From Chloroflexaceae bacterium (GTDB taxonomy: Bacteria; Chloroflexota; Chloroflexia; Chloroflexales; Chloroflexaceae), in NCBI GenBank assembly GCA_012031225.1, contig JAAUTZ010000015.1, positions 1-50,563 of the forward strand: a stretch of 50,563 nucleotides of DNA, read 5' to 3'. Of the stretch, positions 33,360 through 41,828 are shown in pieces; position 1 is the first letter of the stretch; each line of letters starts with the position of its first letter. The position numbers and the translations under genes are program-made. The notes under the pieces were generated by a model that did no database searches, was not told the DNA's origin, and saw nothing but the letters and a program-made list of their open reading frames with translations.

Positions 33360-33560
33360 ACTATTCTCCGTGCTATACAGTTTGCGTCGTTGGGTCTCTG
33401 CTGTGCTCGCTCAGAGAAGAATTGGTGCGGGGTTACACTCAACTCGTGAATAATTATACAACATAAATCTAACTTTGTGGGGAAAGAAATGTAGGTATTT
33501 TGCATCTCAGATTATATGATTCTTTTCACACTCGCTTAGGCGAACCGCCCAATCGCCCAC

Positions 33561-33591
33561 AAAAAAGGGAGCAGGTGCAAGCCCTGCTCCC
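33561..33591 (-). terminator. intrinsic terminator of the 5'-nucleotidase gene
   Basis: GGGAGCAGG and CCTGCTCCC form a 9-bp stem with a 7-nt loop, followed on the minus strand by TTTTTT. It lies about 50 bp after the stop codon. Confidence 0.85.
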
Positions 33592-33597
33592 AATCTG

Positions 33598-33623
33598 CCC
33601 CCTGAGCAATGCCGCTCAGGGGG
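33598..33623 (-). terminator. second hairpin downstream of the 5'-nucleotidase gene
   Basis: CCCCCTGAGC pairs with GCTCAGGGGG (10 bp, 6-nt loop), immediately before the T-tract terminator, making a tandem pair. Confidence 0.5.
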
Positions 33624-33640
33624 TTCCGTTGCGGTAGTTC

Positions 33641-36600
33641 CTACTCCTCGATGCGAGCCGCCACCAGTGCCAACGGCTGGCTGGTAGCGGTCGGCACGGG
33701 CAGCAGGCTACTTACGCCAGTGAGCATTGTGCTGGTCATTTCCGGCGTAGCCGTCGGGGTCACGGTCTCCGTCACTGTCGGCATCATCGTGGGCATTATC
33801 GTCGGCGTGACGGTCGGGGTCTGCACTTGTGTCGCGGCTGGCCCAATCACGATGGGCAGGTACAGGCGCGGGGTGGGTGCGGCCAAGCCAAACAGGGTCA
33901 GGTGGTCAATCTTCACCACCAGCGTGTTCGCAGCCGGGCTGCTGCTGTTATCCCTGCGGCTCCCGTCGGTTGTCCACTGCTGCGTAGCGGGATCATAGGA
34001 CGGGAATTGCAGCAGCAGTTCGTTCACGGGCGTAACCGCACCTGTCGGTACAAGCACGCTATCGGCGTAGTCAATCGTTGCCGTGATCGCGGGCGTGAAG
34101 CGGATCGGGCTGATCACTTGACCGTTTTCGTCAAGCACCTCAATCTGCAAGAAGCGGTCGAGGCCCCCCGCTAGCACCGCCGACTCACTGACGATGCTGG
34201 TGCTGACAACAGGGGTCATCCGCAGGCGGGCGTTGGTCAGCGTCGGCACGGTGGTCGTGCCGGGCGCAAACAGCAGCGTCACCGTGATGCCCGCAATCGC
34301 TGGGAACTGCTCGCCCGAAATCGTTAGCGTGGTCAGTTGGCTCAGGTCAATCGGCGTTTCGACGAACTCCGGCGCGACGGGGGTAGCCTGCACGATGCGC
34401 CCTTCACCCTCCAGTTGGTAGCGTGGATCGTCCGCTTGCACCACCTGCAAGTCTTGCAGGTACTCGCGGAAGGCCTGCTCGTAGAGGATCTGCACGCCAT
34501 TGTCCAGCAGCGGCGTGTTGGGCTTGGCGGCAAACTCAACGTAGCCGTCGCCACCCTCAGCCGTGAAGTTCACCGTCACCACGTCCACGTTCGGCGCACC
34601 TGCGACCGGCGCACCATTCTCCACCAAAGCCTGCCCAGTGCTCCGCAGGCGCAAGCTCTGCACGCGGCTGCCTGCGGGCTGCTCAAGGTCATACGTGACC
34701 GTGATGCCAGAGACCTGCAAGAAGCCACCCGACTGACTGGGCAGTGCCGATCCAGAACGCTCGAAGGCGGCCTTCAGTTCAGCCGGAGTCATATCCTCAA
34801 CAACCACGAGGCGGTTATCGAAGGGCAGCACGTTCAGGGTGTCGAGGCGCGAAATGCCACCGACTTCCAGTTCGTCACCCGCGTTCTGGCGGATACCGCC
34901 ACCATTGGCAACGGCGATCACGTTGTTGGGCAGATTGCCCTGTGCCTGCTCATACTTGAACAGGTAGCTATCCGTTACGAGGTTGCCACCGTTAGCTTCG
35001 CGGGTGCGCACCGAGATGCGCGACACGTCAATCGTGATCTGGGTTGTCGCAACAATATCGGTGGCTAGCCCTTCCAGACAGGTGCTGATCGGGGTCACGA
35101 CACTGCTCTCGAGTGCCATGTTGCGCGAGACAACATCCGTCAGCCCCAGCGTGGCGGCTTCGGGTGACTCAGGGATGACCCGACGCGGGAAGCTGGTTTC
35201 GGTGATCACGCGGGCCACGTTGCCCATTGCGTCGAACTCGACATCAAGGCGGCCAAGGTAGCGGTAGTTGCCTTCCGATGTCACCAGCGGCACCTCGTTG
35301 CCGTCCTTGTCGGGCACGAGGCGCGGGTAGGGGCCTACGATCTTGTCTGCATCGCCGGGGATGACCACATCGGGCGTACCCAGCAGTTCATCGCCACCAC
35401 CAGCCACAGCGATGTCAATGTCGCTGACGAGGGCGATCAGTTGCTCATCGAAGCGCACGCCTTGTAGGTGGCCGACGAAGATGATCTTGTTCACGCCGAA
35501 GTCGGTTTGCAGGCGGTTGATCTCGCTCTGCACCAGATCCGCCGTCTCGGTGACATTGGCGGTTGTGACTAGCACCGTGTCGGGCGAGGAGATCGTGGGG
35601 AGCAGCTCGGTGGTTGCGGCCACCACGCCGAAGCGTGCGCCCGTCAGTTGGTCGGTGTGGATCATCGAGCGTGCTACCACATCGCCCTTCGTGCTGACCC
35701 CCACCACGACACCGCCTTCGCGGATCAGCCCATTGAATGCGGGGGTCTCGCTGAAGTCAAGGTTGGCACTCAGGAAGGGCTGCTGCAACACGCCGTTGAT
35801 CGCAAAGTTGCGGATGAAGCGGGCGAGGAAATTGGGCCCAAAGTCAAATTCGTGGTTGCCGATAATGTGGGCGGAGTAGGGCATCTGGCGTTGGGCAATG
35901 GCATCATACACTGGCTCGGTCGTGCCCGTCAGCGGGAAGCTACACTGGATCGCGGCACTTGCAAGGTAGGAGTCACCAGCATACACACCCAGCACCGCTT
36001 TGCCGCTGCTGCGGGCATCGCGCACTTCGCGGTCAAACACCGACTTGAAGGCGGACACACCTGCCACCGGTAGGCTCACCTCGCCGACCGGCTGCGACCC
36101 TTCGAGCAAGGCCGACTCGCCGTCGTTGTTGTGCATCAGCGACAAGGTGGCCGCCCCGTTCGGGTCGCCAATCTCATACACCGTAGTGGTGCCGCTGACT
36201 TCGTTCGCAACCACGACCAACGGCTGCCCGTTGGGGCTGTCTTCAGCCGAAATGAAGATGATTCCTTCTGGGCTGACATCCCCGACCGTGCCGTCTTCAA
36301 TCGTGCCCTCGAAGTCCGTGTTGTTCACATACTGCACGAAGGTCGGGGCGGTGGGCGTGGTGACATCGTAGACCATGATGCCGCCCTGCCGCTCCAAGCC
36401 CACGAAGGCGTAGGTGCGTCCAGCAATCACGCCGGTCGTCACGGCTTCTGGCTCAGGGCCTTTGTCGTCGCTGCGCTCATCGAAGCCGCCATAGCGACCT
36501 GCCTCAACGTCGAAGTTGGTGTTGAAGGCTTGGGGGAACATGGCCGCGGCGATCTGCTCAAAGTCGTTGCCGCTATCGTACACACGCTCACCGCTGCTGT

Positions 36601-38464
36601 TCCAGATCGTGAACGAGCGGGCACCAAAGCTGTACAGCTCGCTGAAGCGCAGTGGCTCCAGTGCAGCGGTGATGCTGACCAGCTGCCCAATCGCAAACAC
36701 GCTGTAGGCGATGTTGGCATTTAGCTCGGTGCCAAGCAGGTCAATGGCGACGGTATCCGTGCCCGCAACCCGCACCTGTAGGTCGTAGATGCCTTCCTCG
36801 ACTTGGAAGTCGTTGCTGGCATTCGGGAAGGCCAAGTCACTCACGAGCGTCACGTCATTGTTGGCAACGACATCTACGGCCGGGGCATCCGGCGAGAGGT
36901 GGTACACCCGCACTTTGGCGTTGTCGGGCTTCGTGCCAGCGATGTTGTCCACAAACACGCGAGCCGTGATGTTAGTCAGCACGTCAGTCGCAGCCAGTGT
37001 GTAGGCCGCGCCACCATCGAGCGTGACCGTGCCACTCAGCACGAGCGTGTTGGCATCGCCCGCAGGGGTGACCGCGTAGTTGTACGTACCCGGATTAACG
37101 CTGAGGTAGTTGCTCACGGTGAAGAAGGGTACGTCCGCCAGCACGCGGGTCTGGGTGTAGACGGCATCCGCAAAAGGCGTGAGGTATACGTCTACGTTGG
37201 GTGCATCGGGTGAGGCATGCACCACGCGGACCTTCGCCGTGCCCAAGAAGGCCGGCGTGTTGGTGAGGCGGAGCCGCCCAAGGTTTTCGTTATCGCGGAT
37301 GGTGCTATCGGGGAATACGGTGCTGTCGAGCATGATGTCGCGCACGCGCACTTCTTCGGTAAAGCCATCATAGTCGCGGGCATCGCCTTCGTTGGCAGTG
37401 GCGATGTAGGTTTCGCCGCCTACCGTGAAGGTGGCAATCGCATCCGGCTGGTAGATCCCGCGCACGGGCCAGTTGCGGATGTTGATCGTATCGTCGCGGT
37501 CGCTGGCATCCAGCTCGTTACCGGGCAGGCTGTGGTCCTTCGTACCCAAGCCGATCAGCGTGTCCACCGTTGCGGTGGCAATGTCAATGATGGCAAGGGT
37601 GTTGTTCTCTTGCATCGCAACATAGGCTTTGCTACTGTCGGCTGAGAGGGCGATGTACTCCGGCTCAAGGTCTTGAGCCACCGTCGAGGTGCCGGGGTTG
37701 GGCGTGCGGATGTTTGCGGCAACCGCTTCGGCGTGGCGCGGGCCACCCTTGTTGAAGTCGGTGAAGCTCACTTCGACCGTATTCAACACCGTTGCAGGCG
37801 TGATCGGGGTAGCGGGGATGTCAATAATCGTGACCGAGCCTTCGGGGTCAATCGTGAAGTCGGGGTTTGGCTCACCCTCGTTGGCAACCAGTGCCTTGTT
37901 GCCATCGGGCGTGAACGTGACCATATCAGGCAGTGCGCCGGCTTGCACCGCATTCAGCAGGGTGCCGTTGGTGTCGTAGAACAACACCGCGCCGGGATCC
38001 GTGCGAACCGCCCCGTTTTCAACGGCAATGGCGACCAAGCCATTCTTCACGGCCACACTGTTGGGCGTGCCGCCGTAGGGCGGCAGCTCCGTCGTGGTGG
38101 TGATGGCACTGATGAAGGTGAGGTTGGTCGGGTCGCTCGCATCCAGAATCTCGACGGAACCAGCCGCATTAACCACAAACAGCCGCTGGCTGTCCGTGTC
38201 AAACGCAACGATTTCCGCTCCCTGCCCTTTGTAGGTCCCAATCGGGCGCAGGGCAATGCTTGCCGTCGGGGTAATGGCCTTCGTCACACTTGCCTGCACC
38301 TCAGGTGCAAGATCCGTTTCGACGGGCGTGACTGCCTGCACGGGGGCGGGCAGGGTGGCGAGCGTAGCCGGGGCTGCTGTGGTTTGGGCAGTGGGGGCTA
38401 CAGTGGCAAAGGTGCTAAGCAGCAGGGCTACTAGCACAAACAGCGAAACAGGGCGTAAGGACAT
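33641..38464 (-). CDS. secreted multidomain 5'-nucleotidase with choice-of-anchor I and DUF4397 domains
   Basis: A 1607-residue exported protein. After a signal peptide comes a beta-propeller of the choice-of-anchor I type ('GALPDMVTFTPDGNKALVANEGEPN'). Two DUF4397 modules are inserted in it ('AKVRVVHASPDAPNVDVYL' and 'AKVRVYHLSPDAPAVDVV'). The propeller then resumes ('GPEPEAVTTGVIAGRTYAFVG'). A 5'-nucleotidase metallophosphatase domain follows ('LSLMHNNDGESALLEG', 'IIGNHEFDFGPNFLARFI'), then the 5'-nucleotidase C-terminal domain ('NVIAVANGGGIRQNAGD', 'TLNVLPFDNRLVVVEDMT'). The last 70 residues are a Thr/Pro/Val-rich tail without a recognisable anchor. Likely role: release of phosphate from extracellular nucleotides. 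AGGAGG precedes the ATG. PHO-box-like repeats lie upstream. Confidence 0.85.
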   Translation of the reverse strand: MSLRPVSLFVLVALLLSTFATVAPTAQTTAAPATLATLPAPVQAVTPVETDLAPEVQASVTKAITPTASIALRPIGTYKGQGAEIVAFDTDSQRLFVVNAAGSVEILDASDPTNLTFISAITTTTELPPYGGTPNSVAVKNGLVAIAVENGAVRTDPGAVLFYDTNGTLLNAVQAGALPDMVTFTPDGNKALVANEGEPNPDFTIDPEGSVTIIDIPATPITPATVLNTVEVSFTDFNKGGPRHAEAVAANIRTPNPGTSTVAQDLEPEYIALSADSSKAYVAMQENNTLAIIDIATATVDTLIGLGTKDHSLPGNELDASDRDDTINIRNWPVRGIYQPDAIATFTVGGETYIATANEGDARDYDGFTEEVRVRDIMLDSTVFPDSTIRDNENLGRLRLTNTPAFLGTAKVRVVHASPDAPNVDVYLTPFADAVYTQTRVLADVPFFTVSNYLSVNPGTYNYAVTPAGDANTLVLSGTVTLDGGAAYTLAATDVLTNITARVFVDNIAGTKPDNAKVRVYHLSPDAPAVDVVANNDVTLVSDLAFPNASNDFQVEEGIYDLQVRVAGTDTVAIDLLGTELNANIAYSVFAIGQLVSITAALEPLRFSELYSFGARSFTIWNSSGERVYDSGNDFEQIAAAMFPQAFNTNFDVEAGRYGGFDERSDDKGPEPEAVTTGVIAGRTYAFVGLERQGGIMVYDVTTPTAPTFVQYVNNTDFEGTIEDGTVGDVSPEGIIFISAEDSPNGQPLVVVANEVSGTTTVYEIGDPNGAATLSLMHNNDGESALLEGSQPVGEVSLPVAGVSAFKSVFDREVRDARSSGKAVLGVYAGDSYLASAAIQCSFPLTGTTEPVYDAIAQRQMPYSAHIIGNHEFDFGPNFLARFIRNFAINGVLQQPFLSANLDFSETPAFNGLIREGGVVVGVSTKGDVVARSMIHTDQLTGARFGVVAATTELLPTISSPDTVLVTTANVTETADLVQSEINRLQTDFGVNKIIFVGHLQGVRFDEQLIALVSDIDIAVAGGGDELLGTPDVVIPGDADKIVGPYPRLVPDKDGNEVPLVTSEGNYRYLGRLDVEFDAMGNVARVITETSFPRRVIPESPEAATLGLTDVVSRNMALESSVVTPISTCLEGLATDIVATTQITIDVSRISVRTREANGGNLVTDSYLFKYEQAQGNLPNNVIAVANGGGIRQNAGDELEVGGISRLDTLNVLPFDNRLVVVEDMTPAELKAAFERSGSALPSQSGGFLQVSGITVTYDLEQPAGSRVQSLRLRSTGQALVENGAPVAGAPNVDVVTVNFTAEGGDGYVEFAAKPNTPLLDNGVQILYEQAFREYLQDLQVVQADDPRYQLEGEGRIVQATPVAPEFVETPIDLSQLTTLTISGEQFPAIAGITVTLLFAPGTTTVPTLTNARLRMTPVVSTSIVSESAVLAGGLDRFLQIEVLDENGQVISPIRFTPAITATIDYADSVLVPTGAVTPVNELLLQFPSYDPATQQWTTDGSRRDNSSSPAANTLVVKIDHLTLFGLAAPTPRLYLPIVIGPAATQVQTPTVTPTIMPTMMPTVTETVTPTATPEMTSTMLTGVSSLLPVPTATSQPLALVAARIEE

Positions 38465-38576
38465 GTTTTCCTCCTAAGAACAATTCACATGTTTTCAGAC
38501 CGCAACTTTCGACCGTATGCCGCACTACAACGCATCATACCTGAGACAGGCACAAATTGCGCGTGAGACACGTAAG

Positions 38577-38611
38577 ACCAGAAGGGGTTCCCGGACAAGA
38601 CCCCTTCTGGT
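38577..38611. other. 12-bp inverted repeat upstream of the 5'-nucleotidase gene
   Basis: ACCAGAAGGGGT and ACCCCTTCTGGT form a perfect 12-bp stem with an 11-nt loop and no T tract on either strand. If transcription starts just downstream of the PHO-box promoter (near 38603), most of the hairpin would sit at the 5' end of the mRNA, a place where stems often stabilise transcripts. It could also be a protein-binding site. Confidence 0.5.
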
Positions 38612-38664
38612 GATACCATGCGCGTGTTAAGGATTGGTTAAGAATATGTTTACCCCATGTTAAG
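38610..38664 (-). promoter_or_regulatory. four PHO-box-like 11-bp repeats plus -10, 5'-nucleotidase promoter
   Basis: On the minus strand the hexamers at 38664-38659, 38653-38648, 38642-38637 and 38631-38626 read CTTAAC, GTAAAC, CTTAAC, CTTAAC, exactly 11 bp apart. Ten nt after the last lies TATCAC (38615-38610), a modest -10. No -35 is visible. The 11-bp direct-repeat layout is that of PhoB/PhoP/SphR sites; CTTAAC-type units are known from cyanobacterial PHO boxes. The mRNA leader would be about 140 nt. Confidence 0.6.
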
Positions 38665-38783
38665 ATTGTGTAATTCGTGAGTGCATGCGTGATGGGAGTT
38701 GGTGGGCCATACCAAGAAGAAGTGTGGTAGCTAGTGTTAATTATGTCATGTTACATAGGCAATGGTATTTCTATTGAATCAGC

Positions 38784-38812
38784 TTGACAAATTTCTATAT
38801 ATTTGCTATGCT
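38784..38812 (+). promoter_or_regulatory. promoter of the ferric-binding protein gene
   Basis: TTGACA (38784-38789), a 17-bp spacer and TATGCT (38807-38812). The start site would be near 38819, giving a leader of about 90 nt that contains a small AGCAC/GTGCT stem at about 38846-38865. Confidence 0.7.
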
Positions 38813-38909
38813 CCTAATGTAGTAAATACTAACAATCATCTTTAGCACCCTATATGGTGTGCTCCGTAAGTGTGGCGTGTGTGCCACTAGCAAGGACAAG
38901 GAAAGCTCC

Positions 38910-40072
38910 ATGATTACACCCCATCTCTGGCGTTGGGTAAGTGGTCTGCTCGTGATTGTGCTGCTTGCAGCGTGCGGTGGGCAAGCTCCGGCTCCCGCCC
39001 CCGCTGAGGCTCCCGCCCCCACTGAGGCTCCGGTCGCTGAAGCCCAACTGAGGCTCCCGCCCCAACCGAGGCTACCGCCCCCACTGAGGCTCCCACAGAT
39101 GAACCTGTCGCTGACACAGGTGGTCTGACTGGCAACTTGGTGGTGTACACCACCCGCAACGAAGCCCTCTTCAATCCGGTGATCGCCGCATTCCAAGCCG
39201 CCTACCCCGATGCACAGGTGACGGTGCTGAACGGGAGCAACAGCGAACTCGGCGCACGCCTGCTGGAAGAGCGCGTCAATCCGCAAGCTAACATTTTCAT
39301 CAATAGTGATACACTCTCGATGGAAGACCTGTACAACGAAGGCGTGTTTCAGCCGAACGACTCAGCCGCCGTCCTCGCTTTGCCGGAGCAGTACCGCGCC
39401 CCCGACGGCGGTTGGGCGGCCCTGACGCTCCGCGCACGGGTGATTATGTACAACACCGATTTGGTGGACGAAGCCGATTTGCCGACTTCGGTGACACAGC
39501 TTGCCGATCCGCAGTGGGCGGGCGGGCGAGTTGGCTCTGCCAATAGCACCAACGGAGCCATGCTGGGCAACATCGTTGCCGTGAACCGGCTGCTCGGCGA
39601 GGATGCAACCACGACATGGTTGCAAGGCTTGGTGGATAATGAGACCGCCTTCTTCGGCGGGCACACCGATGTCCGCAAGGCAGTTGGGTCTGGCGAGCTA
39701 GAGTTAGGGTTCGTCAACCATTATTACTACTTCCTTTCCCTTGCCGAGGGCGCACCGGTTGGGATCATCTGGCCCGATCAGGGCGAAGGCGAGATCGGGC
39801 TAGTGGTAAACTCAACCAACATCGGCATTGTGGATGGTACTGAAGGCGATACGTTGGAGCTTGCCAAAGCCTTCGTGGACTTCATGCTTTCGGAGGAAGG
39901 GCAGACGATCTATGCACAGGGCAACTACGAGTGGCCCATCGTGCCGGGCATTGCCCTAGCCGAGGGTGTCCCCTCCCCAGATGAATTTACGATTGCCGAT
40001 ATTGATCTAAAATCACTGGTAGATGGGCTGGAGACAGCCCGCGAACAGGTTCAGCTTACGGGTATGCCCTAG
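38910..40072 (+). pseudogene. ferric-iron-type ABC substrate-binding lipoprotein, frameshifted in the linker
   Basis: Starts at ATG 38910 (AAGGAAAG upstream) with a signal peptide and lipobox ('GLLVIVLLAACGG'), then a linker of PAPTEAP-like repeats. The mature part, in another frame and open from before 39137, is a FbpA/FutA-type protein: '[19 protein letters not shown]', '[17 protein letters not shown]' and the tyrosine-rich '[10 protein letters not shown]' near the metal site. Adding one C to CCC at 39043-39045 joins the two halves into a perfect run of A-P-T-E-A-P repeats. The permease follows after 13 bp. The break may be real, switchable, or a sequencing error. Confidence 0.82.
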
Positions 40073-40085
40073 GAATGTTATAGCA

Positions 40086-41828
40086 ATGAAGCGACCACCG
40101 TTGTTGCTGGCGGGCGCGGCCCTCACAGTTTGTCTGCTTGCCGCGCTGCCCCTGATGTATATTGCGCTTAATGCGCTCCGTGCCGATCCTGCGTTGTGGC
40201 AGCGGCTGTCGGCAGGGCAATACCCGCGCCTCGTCGGGAATACGGTTGCGCTACTCATCACGGTGATGAGTAGCGCAGCAATGATTGGGGTGGTGGCGGC
40301 GTGGCTAGTCGAGCGCACCGATCTGCCGGGGCGCGGGCTGTGGCGGTGGCTATTGGCTCTGCCGCTCGCTATTCCCGGCTACGTCTCGGTGGTGTGTTAC
40401 CTGTTCCTGCTGCGGCGCGGGGGCTGGGTAGATCAGATCGCTATGCAGCATTTTGGCTTCGGGCGCAATGAGTTCCCTTTGCCGCACCTGTTTAATCTAT
40501 GGGGCGTAACGGCCATCATTGCCCTGTACACCTACCCGTTTGTGTTTCTCGCCGTTGCAGCTGCACTGCGGACCCTCGATGCCACGCTCGATGAAGCCGC
40601 CCGCATGTCGGGGCGCGGGACGTGGGGCCTCTTCCGCACGCTCACCCTACCCCTCCTGACACCGGCGATTGCGGGCGGCAGTCTCCTCGTGGGGCTGTAT
40701 GTCCTCTCCGATTTCGGTGCCGTTGCGCTGCTCCGCTACCAGACCTTCACGACAGCCGTCTATCGCCAATTTGCGGGCGTAACAGGCCGCGAAGCCGCTT
40801 CGGTGGTGAGCATGGGCTTGATTGCCCTGAGCTTCATCCTGCTCTACGGCGATGCGTGGCTGCATCGCCGCGAACGGCACTACACCCGCTCAGCCAATTG
40901 GCGACCACGCCGCCTCATCCGGTTGGGCGCGTGGCGGTGGCTGGCTTTCGCAGTGATCCTCACTATCGCCACCCTGTCGCTGTTCCTGCCCCTAGCAGTG
41001 TTAATCAGCTTGACGTTACAGGGCATCTTCGCCCCCACCCAAGTAGATTTGGTGTGGAGTGTCGGTGCGGCAACGCTCTGGCAGCACGGGTGGAATAGCC
41101 TGCTCTTATCGGTTCTCGCCGCGACGCTCGCCTCACTGCTGGCGTTTGCGCCTGCATTTGCGGCGGTGCGCTATCGGGGGGCGTATGCGGTGCTGCTGAA
41201 TGTGAGCAAGATTGCCTTTGCCCTACCCGGCATCCTGATTGGCTTAGGCTTTCTCATGTTTTTCCTCCGCACGCCGCTCTACGCTACCGTTACGGCACTC
41301 GTCTTTGGGCTGGCTTTCCGCCTATTGCCAAAGACGATTACAAGCAGTGAGACGGCATTGGCGTTTGTGTCGCCCACGCTCGAGCAGGCATCGGCAACAA
41401 TGGGCGTAGGAACATGGGCAACCCTGCGCCGCGTCACCTTGCCACTGGCTGCACCGGGCGTGCTGGCGGGCTGGGCACTGGCATTTGTGACTGCGATGAA
41501 GGAGCTACCGCTACTCGTGATCCTGCGCCCGCCCGGCTTCGATACCCTCTCGATCCGCGTGTGGGAAGCCGCAAACGACTCGGTGTATACCCAAGCGGCA
41601 CCACCCGCCCTGCTCATGATTGGGCTGACGACGCTCACACTCGGTCTGGTCTACCGTGCTGGCCGCTTCGGGGTAGAGCGGGTAGTACGCGAACGTGACG
41701 ACCAACCCCGTATCACTGTGCCCCACACGCTACCGAGCGGCGTGCCTGCCGATGCACTGCCCCTGCCTGTGGCACGGGTACGGCCGAGTGGGTTGTTCGA
41801 TGTCACGGCGGAGCGGCTCAAAGATTAG
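40086..41828 (+). CDS. ferric-iron-type ABC transporter permease (FbpB-like)
   Basis: A 580-residue inner-membrane protein with about twelve helices in two homologous halves, as in FbpB/SfuB. Both halves carry the coupling-loop pattern: 'LDEAARMSGRGTWGLFRTLTLPLLTPAI' and 'LEQASATMGVGTWATLRRVTLPLAAPGV'. The frame is open from 40023 within the binding-protein gene, but ATG 40086, just after that gene's stop, gives a normal N-terminus ('MKRPPLLLAGAALTVCLLAAL'). No ATP-binding subunit follows; the next gene converges, with a 4-bp overlap of stop codons. Confidence 0.9.
   Translation: MKRPPLLLAGAALTVCLLAALPLMYIALNALRADPALWQRLSAGQYPRLVGNTVALLITVMSSAAMIGVVAAWLVERTDLPGRGLWRWLLALPLAIPGYVSVVCYLFLLRRGGWVDQIAMQHFGFGRNEFPLPHLFNLWGVTAIIALYTYPFVFLAVAAALRTLDATLDEAARMSGRGTWGLFRTLTLPLLTPAIAGGSLLVGLYVLSDFGAVALLRYQTFTTAVYRQFAGVTGREAASVVSMGLIALSFILLYGDAWLHRRERHYTRSANWRPRRLIRLGAWRWLAFAVILTIATLSLFLPLAVLISLTLQGIFAPTQVDLVWSVGAATLWQHGWNSLLLSVLAATLASLLAFAPAFAAVRYRGAYAVLLNVSKIAFALPGILIGLGFLMFFLRTPLYATVTALVFGLAFRLLPKTITSSETALAFVSPTLEQASATMGVGTWATLRRVTLPLAAPGVLAGWALAFVTAMKELPLLVILRPPGFDTLSIRVWEAANDSVYTQAAPPALLMIGLTTLTLGLVYRAGRFGVERVVRERDDQPRITVPHTLPSGVPADALPLPVARVRPSGLFDVTAERLKD

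Larger units (their letters stand above)
33360..33640. other. AT-rich intergenic region
   Basis: Separates the 5'-nucleotidase gene from the winged-helix gene, both on the minus strand. It holds the terminators listed separately and a TATAAT on the minus strand (complement of 33511-33516) that could be a -10, without a clear -35. The 33440-33530 part is much more AT-rich than the genes around it. No coding frame is supported. Confidence 0.35.

Noticed and set aside
34337-38434. Long plus-strand frames (up to 253 codons) inside 33641-38464
   Set aside because: They lie opposite a gene with clear domains along its whole length. High GC makes such antisense frames common.
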